The position numbers and the translations under genes are program-made. A stretch of 64,000 nt of DNA from Pseudomonadota bacterium. Its GTDB lineage: Bacteria > Pseudomonadota > Gammaproteobacteria > Burkholderiales > Burkholderiaceae_C. Of this stretch, positions 24,470-33,904 are shown in pieces. The notes below the pieces were generated by a model. It did not search any database, was not told where the DNA came from, and saw nothing but the letters and a program-made list of their open reading frames with translations. The stretch is taken from NCBI GenBank assembly GCA_020161775.1, contig JAIUOW010000002.1, forward strand, positions 186,001 through 250,000, in the 5' to 3' direction. Each line of letters starts with the position of its first letter. The first letter of the stretch is position 1.

Positions 24470-25513
24470 ATGCCACCGACCCACCGACCACCGATCCAAC
24501 GACGCTTCCTGCTTGCCGGCGCGCTTGCCGTCACCGCCCTGCTGGCGGCCTGTGCGCAGCCGGGCGCCGCCAACCTTGCACCGGCGGGCGCCACGGCCAG
24601 CCGCGAAGCGCTGCTGGCGGCGGTGTTGCCCATGCCCGGCGCGACGCAATACGAGGTTCATTACCTGCAGTGGCAGGACCCTGTGCGCGAACGTACCGTG
24701 CCGGCCAAGCTGTACCTGCCCGCGCGCGCCAGCGCACCGGTGCCACTGGTGGTGTTCTCGCACGGCATTGGTGGCTCGCGCGAGGGCTACACCTACCTGG
24801 GCAAATACTGGGCCGCCAATGGCTACGCATCGCTGCACCTGCAGCACACGGGCAGCGACCGCAACCTCTGGGCGGGCAACCCGTTGGCGCTGGTCACGCG
24901 GCTGCAGGGCGCGGCCCAGGAGGCCGAGGCCATGAACCGTGCGCGCGACGTGTCATTTGCGCTGGACCAGCTGCTGGCAGGCGGGCTGGCCGCGCGCATT
25001 GATCCGCTGCGCATCGCGGCTGCGGGGCATTCGTATGGCGCCAATACCACCTTGCTGGCGGCGGGCGCGCAGGTGGTGCGTGACGGCCGCGCCATGGACC
25101 TGGCCGATGCGCGCATCCGCGCGGCAGTCGTCATTTCGGCCCCGCCGTTTTACGGCGAGGCGGACCCGCAGGCCATCCTGTCGCATGTGCGCGTGCCCAC
25201 GCTGCACATCACGTCCACCGCGGACGACATCCGCATTCCCGGCTTTTACTCCGGCGTGGACGACCGCACCACGGTGTATGCGTCCACCGGCAGCGCGCGC
25301 AAGGCGCTGGCGGTGTTCCGCGACGGCTCCCACAGCATGTTCACCGACCGGCTGGGCACGGGCGGCGCGCAGTGGAACCCGCAGGTCAAGGCCGCCACGC
25401 GCGAGCTGGCGCTGGATTTCCTGCGTTCGGTGTTTGACGGCCAGCCCGTCGGGTTTGAGCCCGCCGCGCAGCGCCACCAGGCGCTGCTGCAGCGCTTTGA
25501 GCACCGCTACTGA
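24470..25513 (+). CDS. Alpha/beta-hydrolase lipoprotein (dienelactone-hydrolase-like)
   Basis: 347 residues. The start is taken as ATG 24470. The N-terminus has QRRFLLAG, a Tat-like twin arginine, followed by the lipobox LLAAC, so export as a lipoprotein through Tat is possible. Catalytic elements are FSHGIGGSREGYTY (oxyanion region), GHSYGANT (nucleophile Ser), and DGSHSMFTD (candidate His). It resembles predicted dienelactone hydrolases and PAF-acetylhydrolase-like esterases; the substrate is unknown. No clear Shine-Dalgarno precedes the start, so the upstream ATG at 24413 cannot be excluded. Its stop overlaps the 3' end of the convergent chaN-type gene by seven bases. Confidence 0.75.
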   Translation: MPPTHRPPIQRRFLLAGALAVTALLAACAQPGAANLAPAGATASREALLAAVLPMPGATQYEVHYLQWQDPVRERTVPAKLYLPARASAPVPLVVFSHGIGGSREGYTYLGKYWAANGYASLHLQHTGSDRNLWAGNPLALVTRLQGAAQEAEAMNRARDVSFALDQLLAGGLAARIDPLRIAAAGHSYGANTTLLAAGAQVVRDGRAMDLADARIRAAVVISAPPFYGEADPQAILSHVRVPTLHITSTADDIRIPGFYSGVDDRTTVYASTGSARKALAVFRDGSHSMFTDRLGTGGAQWNPQVKAATRELALDFLRSVFDGQPVGFEPAAQRHQALLQRFEHRY

Positions 25514-26325
25514 GGCGAAGGCCGTGGCGCGAACTGCTTGCGCAAGCCAGCGCAGTAGTCCGTGGGCGGCAGCGCGGGCGTGGGCAGCACCAGGTCGGCC
25601 TGCGCCGGGTTGCCCACAGCGCCGCTGGCGCCGCCCGCTTGCAGCAGCAACACCCTGGCCGTGATGCCGGTCGCCAGGTGCACTGGCACGCCGCGGTCGC
25701 GCAGCACATGGCCGCTGCCAGCCACCAGCACCACCGTCTTGCCGGGCAGGCGCGCGCGCTCCAGCGCGTGCGCCATGCGGATGTCGCGCGCGATCTGGAT
25801 GCGCGCCATGGGCGTGATTTGTGTTTCGGGCAGCAGCCCGCAGTGGCCGTCGCGGATGGCCTGCTGCTGCGCGGCCAGCGCGGCCGGCGGCAGGCGCGCG
25901 TCCAGCGTCGCGTCGGCCATGGCCTCGCGCATGCGTGTACGCGGCAGGTTGGCGCCCAGCACCGGCACGCCCGCGCGCACGGCCGCCATCACCACCGGGC
26001 CGTAGGCGAGCCAGGGCCAGGCGGCATCGTTCCAGCGAAGCGCTGCCTTCACCGCGGCCTCGTCGGCACTGCGGGGCAGGTGGGCGGTGGAGGCGCCGGC
26101 GTCTGCCATCTCCAGCGCCACGGCGGCCAGCAGGCCGCGCGCGGCCAGGGTGTCGATCAGTTCGTGTTCAAGCCGCTGGTGGTGCGGCGCGTCGTGCTGC
26201 TCGCCCACCAGCAGCAGCTCGGCGGGCAGCAACGCGGCCAGCGGTGCCTGCACACCGGCGTGCTCGCGCGGGCCGGCGCAACTGGCCAGAAACAGCAGGG
26301 CAATGGCGGCGATTCGACAGCGCAT
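25507..26325 (-). CDS. ChaN-family haem-binding-type lipoprotein
   Basis: 272 residues. The lipoprotein signal ends LFLASC. The domain shows the ChaN/Tiki-superfamily signature LLVGEQHDAPHHQ near residues 38-50 and a late VVLVAGSGHVLRDRGVP segment. In Campylobacter, ChaN binds haem at a dimer interface and is iron regulated; that role is inferred here, not shown. No iron-uptake genes adjoin it. The gene diverges from an AbrB-family permease with only 23 bases between the starts. Confidence 0.85.
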   Translation of the reverse strand: MRCRIAAIALLFLASCAGPREHAGVQAPLAALLPAELLLVGEQHDAPHHQRLEHELIDTLAARGLLAAVALEMADAGASTAHLPRSADEAAVKAALRWNDAAWPWLAYGPVVMAAVRAGVPVLGANLPRTRMREAMADATLDARLPPAALAAQQQAIRDGHCGLLPETQITPMARIQIARDIRMAHALERARLPGKTVVLVAGSGHVLRDRGVPVHLATGITARVLLLQAGGASGAVGNPAQADLVLPTPALPPTDYCAGLRKQFAPRPSPQ

Positions 26326-26348
26326 GACGGGATACTACGGGACTTCCG

Positions 26349-27416
26349 ATGTCCCCTGCGATTGCCCTTCGTGTTGCCCTGACCCTGCTGCTGGCCCTGG
26401 CCGCCGCCTGGCTGTGCGTGTGGCTGCGCACCCCCATTCCCTGGATGATCGGCCCGCTGCTGGCCACGGCGGTGGCGTCCATCCTCCGTGCGCCCACGCG
26501 CAGCTGGGGGCCGCTGCGCAACGCGGGCCAGTGGACGATTGGCGCCGCGCTCGGCCTGTACTTCACGCCGCAGGTCACGGCCCTGGTGGGCAGCCTGTGG
26601 TGGGCCATCCTGCTGGGCATCGCGTGGGCGCTGGCGCTGGGTGGGGCGTTTGGCGCCTGGCTGCACCGCGGCCATGCGCCGGGTTTTGGCGGCACGCCGC
26701 GCCAGCAGCGCGCCACCAGCTACTTTGCCGGCGCGATCGGCGGCGCGTCCGAGATGACGCTGCTGGCCGAACGCGAGGGCGCCCGCACCGACCTGGTGGC
26801 CGCGGCGCACAGCCTGCGCCTGCTGATCGTGGTGCTGGTCATTCCGTTTGCCTTCACGTTCAGCGGCTTGCAGGGCATTGACCTCACGCCGCCCGGCCCG
26901 CGCCAGGCCCAGTGGCCGGGCTTCGCCTGGCTGCTGGCGGCCACGGGCGCTGGGGGCTGGGTGATGCTGCGCCTGGGCCGCGCCAACCCGTGGTTCATGG
27001 GCGCGCTGGTGGTGTCCATGGGCTTGACCATGGCGGGCGTGCACCTGTCGGCCATCCCGCAATGGCTGGTCAACGCGGCCCAGCTGGTCATCGGCGTCAG
27101 CCTGGGCGTGCGTTTCAGCGCGGAATTCCTGCACACGGCGCCGCGCTGGCTGGCGGCTGTGGGCCTGGGCACGCTGGCCATGGTGGGGGTGTGCGCCGCC
27201 TTTGCCTGGGCGCTGGCCTGGGCCACCGGGCTGCACCCGGCCACGCTGATCCTGGGCACCTCGCCCGGCGGCATTGCCGAGATGGCGATCACGGCCAAGG
27301 TGCTGCAGCTGGGCGTGCCGGTGGTGACGGCCTTCCAGGTGTGCCGGCTGGTGGCGGTGCTGGTGCTGGTGGAGCCCTTGTTTGTGTGGCTGTACGGCCG
27401 CAGCGTCAGTGCATGA
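26349..27416 (+). CDS. AbrB-family membrane protein (ammonia-monooxygenase-like)
   Basis: 355 residues, about ten membrane helices in two homologous halves. Each half has a conserved loop: TPIPWMIGPLLA and SYFAGAIGGASEMT in the first, NPWFMGALVVS and GTSPGGIAEMAIT in the second. This is the duplicated Gneg_AbrB/PF05145 family, unrelated to the DNA-binding AbrB. Its members are uncharacterised putative transporters, some with a proposed role in small-solute or regulatory functions. The stop lies 11 bases inside the 3' end of the convergent DUF3567 gene. Confidence 0.85.
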   Translation: MSPAIALRVALTLLLALAAAWLCVWLRTPIPWMIGPLLATAVASILRAPTRSWGPLRNAGQWTIGAALGLYFTPQVTALVGSLWWAILLGIAWALALGGAFGAWLHRGHAPGFGGTPRQQRATSYFAGAIGGASEMTLLAEREGARTDLVAAAHSLRLLIVVLVIPFAFTFSGLQGIDLTPPGPRQAQWPGFAWLLAATGAGGWVMLRLGRANPWFMGALVVSMGLTMAGVHLSAIPQWLVNAAQLVIGVSLGVRFSAEFLHTAPRWLAAVGLGTLAMVGVCAAFAWALAWATGLHPATLILGTSPGGIAEMAITAKVLQLGVPVVTAFQVCRLVAVLVLVEPLFVWLYGRSVSA

Positions 27417-27687
27417 CCAGCGGGTTCTGGGCCAGCTCGGCGTAGCCGCCCAGCGTGGTCTCGACCTCTTCCTGTGACGGCGTGTTGAGCTGCCAGGCAT
27501 TGATCTGGCGCTGGAACAGCTCTGCCCAGGAGCCGTCCAGATAGACCTCCTTGTTGGTGCGCTTGTCCACAATCTCAAAGCCGTGACGGGCCAGGGCCGG
27601 CGAGCCGGCAGCTTGCCCGCCTGAGGGTGTTTCGTTGGCCAGCATGTGGACCACCACGAACGATTCAGAGTCGTAAAGCATTTGCAT
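27406..27687 (-). CDS. DUF3567 family protein
   Basis: 93 residues. MQMLYDSESFVVVHM begins at ATG 27687, with AAGGAAA about eight bases upstream; an in-frame start ten codons earlier has no such site. FEIVDKRTNKEVYLDGSWAELFQ and the final GGYAELAQNPLVMH are the conserved core of this small Burkholderiales family of unknown function. No signal peptide or membrane segment. The 121-base gap 27688-27808 should hold its promoter; nothing specific was identified there. Confidence 0.85.
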   Translation of the reverse strand: MQMLYDSESFVVVHMLANETPSGGQAAGSPALARHGFEIVDKRTNKEVYLDGSWAELFQRQINAWQLNTPSQEEVETTLGGYAELAQNPLVMH

Positions 27688-27808
27688 CGCGTTTCCTTGG
27701 CGCAGCGGGGCTGCCATGGGCTGTACGTAGCAACGTTCGAGCCAGTTTCAAGGCCTGCCGGGCGCGCCCCTGTGCAGGGTCTGGCGTTCAGGATAGGCGG
27801 TGGCGGGG

Positions 27809-28873
27809 CTAGAGCTTGTCAGCCCCGTCCCACAGCAGATCCACAAAATCTCCGCCCGGTTGCGTCAGCCGCACGCGCACGGGCAGGTAGTCCATGGCGG
27901 GGCCCACCCACAACTCCACCTTCTGGTCGTGTTCATGCCGGGGCGCGCGTTCCAGCTTGATGGCGCCCACTGTCCGGTTGCGTATCTGCAGGTCCTGAGG
28001 CCCCTCAATGCTGAAAGTCCAGGTTTCGGCGTCCCGCACGCCTGCCGTCTGCACGTCCACGCGGGTGCCTGGCGGGTAGCGCGCCGGGTCGGCGGCCAGC
28101 ATGGCGCCCAGCTGCAGCAGCACGCTCAACCTGTCCTGGGCGCCGGCCTGCAGGACGGCATCGGGCGCGTTGTTGCTGAAGCGGATGACGCCCTTGTCCC
28201 GCACGAAATGCGCTGCCTGCTCGGTGCGCGACAGGTCGCCAAAGCGCGTGGGCGCCAGGCCGTCGGCACTCAGGCGCCCGGTGCTGACCTGCTCGCGCGA
28301 ACCCAGCAGGGCGTCGATCTTCAGCCGCGCCTCGTACTGGGTGCCGTCGTGGCTCCAGGCCAGATGGGCGGCCGCGCTGTAGGCAAAGCCTTTGGCCTCG
28401 CCCTTGACGGCGTAGCGGGCGATGATGGAACTGGGCACCTGGAAGGCGGATGCCACGGTTTGCACCGGTCCCGCGGGGGGCGCGGGCACGGCCGGCGCCT
28501 GCGCGGCGGGTGCTGCCGCCTCGGGCTGCGCCGGGGAAGCCGCCACCGCCGGTTCAGCCGGTTCAGTCGGGGCTGGCGCTGCGGGCGGTGCCTCGGCCCG
28601 GAGGGGCGGCGATGCCGTGGGCGCGGCCGGCGTGGCGGGCGCGGGTGGAGCCGCCGCCTCGGGGGGCGCAACGGTGGCTGGCGGCGGCGGCACGGCGGGC
28701 GGCGCCTCGATCATCCGGGTGACCAGGGGCTGGGTGCGCCAGGGGCTGGACAGCGACAGCGCGCCTGGGCGTGCCTGCAGCGCCAGCAGGTGCACGGCGA
28801 GCACCGCCACGGCCAGCGCCAGCAGAGGCCGCAGCGGCGCGCCGGCGGGGGCGTGGCGCTGCGCCGTGTCCAT
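27809..28873 (-). CDS. DUF3108 domain protein with proline-rich periplasmic linker
   Basis: 354 residues. A TonB-like layout: a short cytosolic N-terminus, one membrane helix (about 15-35), a Pro/Ala-rich segment (about 55-135) and a C-terminal beta-rich DUF3108 domain (about 140-354) with LAWSHDGTQYEARLKID and VELWVGPAMDYLPVRVRL. DUF3108 proteins are periplasmic and of unknown function. ATG 28873 lies one base after the IclR stop, so both are co-transcribed and possibly coupled; the longer open frame runs through iclR and is not used. Confidence 0.8.
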   Translation of the reverse strand: MDTAQRHAPAGAPLRPLLALAVAVLAVHLLALQARPGALSLSSPWRTQPLVTRMIEAPPAVPPPPATVAPPEAAAPPAPATPAAPTASPPLRAEAPPAAPAPTEPAEPAVAASPAQPEAAAPAAQAPAVPAPPAGPVQTVASAFQVPSSIIARYAVKGEAKGFAYSAAAHLAWSHDGTQYEARLKIDALLGSREQVSTGRLSADGLAPTRFGDLSRTEQAAHFVRDKGVIRFSNNAPDAVLQAGAQDRLSVLLQLGAMLAADPARYPPGTRVDVQTAGVRDAETWTFSIEGPQDLQIRNRTVGAIKLERAPRHEHDQKVELWVGPAMDYLPVRVRLTQPGGDFVDLLWDGADKL

Positions 28874-28874
28874 C

Positions 28875-29651
28875 TCAGCCCGTGTAGCCGAGGTCGGCCG
28901 ACAGTTGCGCCGCAGCCGCCGCCAGCGGGCGGTGCACGGCGCCGTCCCAGGCGGCATCAAAGGTGGCCACCGAGCCCATGGTGACCATGCCCAGCACGAT
29001 GTGCCTGTCCGAGTCGAACACCGGCGCGCAAAAACCCACGATGCCCGGCAGCAGCGTGTCCACCACGCGCGCGGCGCGGCGCTCGCGTACATCGTCCAGC
29101 ATGGCTTTCACTTCGGCCATGGTGGCCGGCACATCGGTGCGCCCGGCCTTTTGCGCGCGGGCCATCTCATCGCGCAGCATGGGGGTGATCGCGTCGCGCG
29201 GCACATAGGCGGCAAAACAGCGGCCCGTGGCCGACGACAGCAGCGGCATCACATCGCCCAGGCGCAGGTTGACGGTGACGGCCTGGGGGGATTCTTCCCA
29301 GTGCACCACGGTCGGGCCGTGGTTGCCCCACACGGCCAGCGCAATGGTGTGGCCGATTTCCTCCATCAGCGGGCCCGCGCGCTCACGCGCGAGCTTCACC
29401 GCGTCCAGCCGCGACAGCGACGCCAGCCCGAGCTTGAGCGCCGCCGGCCCCAGGTCGTAGCGCGTGGTGCCGGCGTCCTGCACCACCAGCGCCAGCCGCT
29501 GGAAGCTGACCAGGTAGCGGTGCGCCTTGGCCGCGCTCATGCCGGCGGCGGCGGCCAGGTCACGCAGCATCAGCGGGCCGGCTGACTGGCCCAGCACGTC
29601 CAGCAGCGCAAAGCCCACCTCGACCGACTGGATGCCCGCGCGTTCCTTCAT
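28875..29651 (-). CDS. IclR-family transcriptional regulator
   Basis: 258 residues: an N-terminal winged helix (about 5-65; LRDLAAAAGMSAAKAHRYL) and a C-terminal effector-binding domain (about 80-250; LSSATGRCFAAYVP, VGFCAPVFDSDRHIVLG). It is divergent from a fumarylacetoacetate-hydrolase-family gene with a dyad in the 100-base gap, the usual arrangement for an IclR regulator and its catabolic target. The effector is probably an aromatic or ketoacid intermediate; this is inference. Confidence 0.9.
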   Translation of the reverse strand: MKERAGIQSVEVGFALLDVLGQSAGPLMLRDLAAAAGMSAAKAHRYLVSFQRLALVVQDAGTTRYDLGPAALKLGLASLSRLDAVKLARERAGPLMEEIGHTIALAVWGNHGPTVVHWEESPQAVTVNLRLGDVMPLLSSATGRCFAAYVPRDAITPMLRDEMARAQKAGRTDVPATMAEVKAMLDDVRERRAARVVDTLLPGIVGFCAPVFDSDRHIVLGMVTMGSVATFDAAWDGAVHRPLAAAAAQLSADLGYTG

Positions 29652-29685
29652 GATATTTCCGGCTTCCTGTACAATTTCGATTAGG

Positions 29686-29697
29686 TAAACTCGTTTA
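29686..29697. promoter_or_regulatory. Putative IclR operator
   Basis: The dyad TAAAC-TC-GTTTA lies in the AT-rich centre of the divergent gap between the iclR-type gene (start 29651) and the fumarylacetoacetate-hydrolase-family gene (start 29752). Its position fits control of both promoters. Confidence 0.45.
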
Positions 29698-29751
29698 ACA
29701 ATGCGTAATGTCGTTCGACTTTAGCGCATTCAAACCCCGGGGACAAACACC

Positions 29752-30765
29752 ATGAAACTTGCCACCTACAAGGACGGTTCGCGCGACGGTCAGCTGGTCG
29801 TCGTTTCCCGTGACCTGAGCACGGCGCATTATGCGACCGGCATTGCGCAGACCCTGCAGCAGGTGCTGGACGACTGGGGCTTCCTGAGCCCGCAGCTGCA
29901 GGACCTGTACGTCACGCTGAACCAGGGCAAGGCGCGCCATGCGTTCCCGTTTGATCCGGCCATGTGCATGGCGCCGCTGCCGCGCGCCTACCAGTGGGCT
30001 GACGGCTCGGCCTACATCAACCATGTGGAGCTGGTGCGCGCCGCGCGCAACAGCGAAGTGCCCGAAAGCTTTTACACCGACCCGCTGATGTACCAGGGCG
30101 GCAGCGACGACTTCATCGGCCCGACCGACGACGTGGTGGTGCCCAGCGAGGACTTCGGCATCGACTTTGAAGCCGAGATCGCCGTGATCACCGGCGACGT
30201 GCCCATGTCCGTGACGCCCGAGCAGGCGCTGGACGGCATCCGCCTGGTGATGATTGCCAACGACGTATCCCTGCGCAACCTGATCCCGGCCGAGCTGGCC
30301 AAGGGTTTTGGTTTCTTCCAGAGCAAGCCGGCCACGGCGTTCGGCCCCGTGGCCGTGACGCTGGACGAGCTGGGCGACAGCTGGGACGCAGGCCGCGTGA
30401 ACCTCACGCTGCAAAGCACCTGGAACGGCCGCAAGGTCGGCATGTGTGACGCCGGCCCGGAAATGACCTTCCACTTCGGCCAGCTGATTGCCCACATCGG
30501 CAAGACGCGCAACGTGCGCGCGGGCAGCATCATCGGCTCGGGCACGGTCAGCAACAAGGGCGTGACGGATGCCAACGGCAAGACCGACTGGCCCAAGGGC
30601 TACAGCTGCATCGCCGAAAAGCGCGCCATCGAAACCATCCAGGACGGCAAGCCGTCCACCGCCTTCATGAAATACGGCGACACCATCCGCATCGAGATGA
30701 AGGGCAAGGACGGGCAGAGCATTTTTGGGGCGATTGACCAGAAGATCGCCGCGCCCAAAGGCTGA
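29752..30765 (+). CDS. Fumarylacetoacetate hydrolase family protein
   Basis: 337 residues. The FAH fold catalyses C-C bond cleavage or decarboxylation/hydration of keto-acids with a Mg2+/Mn2+ ion. Metal-site features are DFEAEIAVITGDVP (Glu pair) and NDVSLRNL, followed by KGFGFFQSKPATAFGP and GSGTVSNKG. This length and sequence type suit the bacterial fumarylacetoacetase group of tyrosine/homogentisate breakdown, but no hmgA or maiA is present to confirm it. It is likely controlled by the divergent IclR protein. It is followed after 28 bases by an AraC gene on the same strand. Confidence 0.88.
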   Translation: MKLATYKDGSRDGQLVVVSRDLSTAHYATGIAQTLQQVLDDWGFLSPQLQDLYVTLNQGKARHAFPFDPAMCMAPLPRAYQWADGSAYINHVELVRAARNSEVPESFYTDPLMYQGGSDDFIGPTDDVVVPSEDFGIDFEAEIAVITGDVPMSVTPEQALDGIRLVMIANDVSLRNLIPAELAKGFGFFQSKPATAFGPVAVTLDELGDSWDAGRVNLTLQSTWNGRKVGMCDAGPEMTFHFGQLIAHIGKTRNVRAGSIIGSGTVSNKGVTDANGKTDWPKGYSCIAEKRAIETIQDGKPSTAFMKYGDTIRIEMKGKDGQSIFGAIDQKIAAPKG

Positions 30766-30793
30766 TGGATGACGGGGCGCGTACCATCGCCCC

Positions 30794-31540
30794 ATGCCCA
30801 TCCAGCGACACCTGGTTGCATCCGAAGGCGCCGCGCGGCTGGAGCGCGTGGCGGCAGCCCCGCACGGCGCGCGCTGGGGCGAACCCCACGAAGCGCAGCA
30901 GTGGCGCTGCATCCTGCCCGGCGCGGGCCAGGTGCATTGGCGCAGTGGCGACGAACTGCTGTTTGTGGACGCCCTGACGGCCTTTCGCATGCGGCCTGGC
31001 GACCTGTACCAGCTGCGCCATGAAGCGGGCCGTGAACACGACGTCTATTGCAGCGGTGAGCAGGACGCCGCGCCCGGCCTGGCGCGCGCGTGGCTGGTGG
31101 GGCCGCGCGAACTGCTGCTGCTCAAGCGCGCCACGCGCGCCGTCCAGCGCGGGCGCATGACGGTGACGGACGCGGGCCGCGCCGTGCAGCAGGCCCTGGG
31201 GCGCAGTCGGCCGTTGCCGGCCAGCCTGTCGCTGGCCACGCGGGCGCGCCAGGCCCTGGCCCGTCATGGCGCGGGGCTGTCGGTGGATGAGCTGGCCGAA
31301 GAGGTGCGCAGCTCGCCCTTTCACCTGATGCGTCAGTTCCGCCGCGAGCTGGGCACGTCGGCCCACCAGTACCGGCTGCACCTGCGCATTGCCGCCGCGC
31401 TGCAACGGCTGCACGACGGTGACCGCGACCTGGCGGGTGTGGCGCACGACCTGGGCTTTTGCAGCCAGAGCCACCTGGGCGACGTGATGCAGCGCGTGGC
31501 GGGCTGCACACCCGGCCAGGCGCGCGCCGCCCTGGCCTGA
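30794..31540 (+). CDS. AraC-family transcriptional regulator
   Basis: 248 residues. The N-terminal half (about 1-145) is a cupin-like sensing domain (GDLYQLRHEAGREHD). The C-terminal half has two helix-turn-helix units (about 150-245), with VDELAEEVRSSPFHLMRQFRRELG and VAHDLGFCSQSHLGDVMQRVAG matching the AraC signature. TACCAT (30782-30787) lies six bases before the ATG with no Shine-Dalgarno, pointing to its own leaderless promoter. It may regulate the EamA exporter 47 bases downstream. Confidence 0.9.
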   Translation: MPIQRHLVASEGAARLERVAAAPHGARWGEPHEAQQWRCILPGAGQVHWRSGDELLFVDALTAFRMRPGDLYQLRHEAGREHDVYCSGEQDAAPGLARAWLVGPRELLLLKRATRAVQRGRMTVTDAGRAVQQALGRSRPLPASLSLATRARQALARHGAGLSVDELAEEVRSSPFHLMRQFRRELGTSAHQYRLHLRIAAALQRLHDGDRDLAGVAHDLGFCSQSHLGDVMQRVAGCTPGQARAALA

Positions 31541-31587
31541 GCAGGATCCTGATAGATCACGGCGGGGCCACGCGCCACATTGCGCGC

Positions 31588-32484
31588 ATGTTGAATCCGC
31601 TGATCACGGGCACCGCAGCCGCCATCGCCGCGGCGCTGCTGGGCGTGGGCTGGCAGTTGCTGACCCGCCACGGCGTCACCACCACGCTGGGCCCGCTGGA
31701 CCTGGCCTGGCTGCGCTACGGCATTCCTGCGCTGGTGCTGTTGCCGCTGGTGTGGCGGGTGGGTCTGCGCCCGCGTGGCGTGCCCGGCTGGCGGCTGGCC
31801 GTGCTGGTCGCGGGTGGCGGGCTGCCGTTTGGCCTGCTGGTGGTCGGCGGCGCGCAGTTCGCGCCGGCCGCCCACATGGGCGTGTTCATGGCGGGCACCA
31901 TTCCCGTGTTCACGGCGGTGGCGTGCCGCGTGCTGCTGGGCGAGCCCGTGCCGCCGGCGCGCTGGTGCGGCCTGGCGCTGATCTGCATCGGCGTGGGCTG
32001 GCTGGGTGCATTCGCATGGAGCCAGGGCCTGTCCACCTGGCGCGGCGATCTGCTGTTCATCCTGGCGGCGCTGGCCTGGACGGCCTACACCCTGGCATTT
32101 CGCGGCTGCGGGCTGTCGCCGTGGCAGGCGGCGGCCGTCATCAATGCGTGGTCGTGCCTGGGGTTGCTGGTGCTGCTGCCGTTGGCCTGGATCCACGGCG
32201 GCGCGCCGCGCCTGTTCACCGCGCCCTGGCAGGACGTGGCGGCGCAGGCGCTGGGCCAGGGCGTGCTGGCGGGGCTCATGGGCATCATTGCGTACATGGC
32301 GGCGGTGGCGCGGCTGGGCAGCGCGCGCGCCGCGCTGTCGTCGGCGCTGGTGCCGCCACTCACCGCGCTGGGCGCCGCCTGGCTGCTGGGCGAGCCGGCG
32401 GGCGCGCAGACCTGGGCGGCGGTGGCGCACGTGGCGGCGGGCATTGTGCTGGCCAGCGGTGCCGTGCGGTGGCCGGGGCGCTGA
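31588..32484 (+). CDS. EamA/DMT-family transporter
   Basis: 298 residues with ten predicted membrane helices in two EamA halves (about 5-135 and 150-295), typical of drug/metabolite exporters (RhaT/YdcZ-like). Conserved pieces include AQFAPAAHMGVFMAGTIPVF in the first half and LGSARAALSSALVPPL in the second. ATG 31588 begins the first helix directly. The substrate is unknown. Its stop is one base from the stop of otsA on the other strand. Confidence 0.88.
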   Translation: MLNPLITGTAAAIAAALLGVGWQLLTRHGVTTTLGPLDLAWLRYGIPALVLLPLVWRVGLRPRGVPGWRLAVLVAGGGLPFGLLVVGGAQFAPAAHMGVFMAGTIPVFTAVACRVLLGEPVPPARWCGLALICIGVGWLGAFAWSQGLSTWRGDLLFILAALAWTAYTLAFRGCGLSPWQAAAVINAWSCLGLLVLLPLAWIHGGAPRLFTAPWQDVAAQALGQGVLAGLMGIIAYMAAVARLGSARAALSSALVPPLTALGAAWLLGEPAGAQTWAAVAHVAAGIVLASGAVRWPGR

Positions 32485-32485
32485 G

Positions 32486-33904
32486 CTACAGCCGCAGCCA
32501 CGGCGTGCCGCTTTCGCGCGCCTGTGTTTCGGCCAGCGTGTCCAGGAACTCCGAGCACCACCAGTGCACGTCGTGGCGGCGGATGGTCGCCATCAGTGCC
32601 TGGTGGCGGTTGCGCCGCTCTTCCAGCGGCATTTGCAGCGCCAGCTGGATGGCGTGGGCCGTGGCTTCGGTGTCATAGGGGTTGACCAGCAGCGCCTCTT
32701 TCAGCTGTTCGGCCGCGCCGGCAAAGCGTGACAGCACCAGCACGCCGGGGTCGGCCGGGTCTTGTGCCACCAAAAATTCCTTGGCCACCAGGTTCATGCC
32801 GTCGCGCAGCGGCGTCACCAGCGCCACGCGCCCCGCCCGGTACAGGCCCGGCAGCTTTTTGCGTGCCACCGTGCGGTGCATGTAGCGCACGGGCATCCAG
32901 TCCAGTTCTCCAAAATCGCCGTTGATCGAGCCGCACAGGCTTTCCAGCTCGCGCAGGATGTCGCCATAGGCATGGACGGTTTCGCGGCTGGGCGACGCAA
33001 TCTGGATCAGCGTGGCGCTGTTGTTGTTCTCGGGGTAGCGCTGCAGCAGCTCGCGGAAGGCGCGCAGGCGCTGGGGCAGGCCCTTGGAATAGTCCAGCCG
33101 GTCCACGCCCACCAGCAGCTTGCGGCGCGAGTACTCGTCGCGCATGCGTTGGTACATGTCGCGGCCCTCGGGCGCCGCGGTCAGGCCGGCAAACTCTTCC
33201 ACATCGATGCCGATGGGGAAGGCGCCCGCCGTCAGGGTGCGGCTGAAGGCACGCCAGCGGCCCTGGCCCAGGTCCTCGGCATGGGCCTCGGACTGGATGT
33301 AGCGCGTGAAGTGCGTGAGGTCGGCCTCGCTCTGGAAGCCCACCAGGTCATAGGCGAATAGCGCGCGCATCAGCCAGTCGTGCGCCGGTATCGCCGCCAG
33401 GATCAGCGGCGGCGGCAAGGGGATGTGCAGGAAAAAGCCGATGCGGTTGGTGCAGCCCATGGCGCGCAGCTCGGCCGCCAGCGGGATCAGGTGGTAGTCG
33501 TGGATCCAGATCACGTCATCGGGCAAGAGCTGCGGCATGAGCCGGCGCGCAAACAGCTGGTTCACGCGCCGGTAGCCGGCGATATGGCCCGCGTCAAAGT
33601 TGGCCAGGTCCAGCCGGTAGTGAAACACCGGCCACAGCACGCCGTTGGAATAGCCCAGGTAGTAGGCGTCATGGTCCTCGCGGCTCAGGTCCACGGTGGC
33701 CAGCGTCACCGGGCCGGCCTGCTGGCGGTGCAGCCCGCCCTCGCCAGGGGCGCTGCCTTCGGCGGTTTCAATGACCTTGCCGCTCCAGCCAAACCACAGC
33801 CCGCCGGATTTGTTCAGCACCTCGGCCAGCGCCACGGCCAGCCCGCCCGCGGCAGTCTTGCGCGGGTCGGCCACGCGGTTGGAGACGACGACCAGGCGGC
33901 TCAT
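32486..33904 (-). CDS. otsA: Alpha,alpha-trehalose-phosphate synthase (UDP-forming)
   Basis: GT20 glycosyltransferase that makes trehalose-6-phosphate from UDP-glucose and glucose-6-phosphate. 472 residues. Visible substrate-binding motifs are VVSNRVADP with AAGGLAVAL at the N-terminus, [38 protein letters not shown], and [18 protein letters not shown] 33904 overlaps the stop of the GH15 gene (ATGA at 33901-33904), so otsA is the third and last gene of the operon otsB-GH15-otsA. Confidence 0.96.
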   Translation of the reverse strand: MSRLVVVSNRVADPRKTAAGGLAVALAEVLNKSGGLWFGWSGKVIETAEGSAPGEGGLHRQQAGPVTLATVDLSREDHDAYYLGYSNGVLWPVFHYRLDLANFDAGHIAGYRRVNQLFARRLMPQLLPDDVIWIHDYHLIPLAAELRAMGCTNRIGFFLHIPLPPPLILAAIPAHDWLMRALFAYDLVGFQSEADLTHFTRYIQSEAHAEDLGQGRWRAFSRTLTAGAFPIGIDVEEFAGLTAAPEGRDMYQRMRDEYSRRKLLVGVDRLDYSKGLPQRLRAFRELLQRYPENNNSATLIQIASPSRETVHAYGDILRELESLCGSINGDFGELDWMPVRYMHRTVARKKLPGLYRAGRVALVTPLRDGMNLVAKEFLVAQDPADPGVLVLSRFAGAAEQLKEALLVNPYDTEATAHAIQLALQMPLEERRNRHQALMATIRRHDVHWWCSEFLDTLAETQARESGTPWLRL

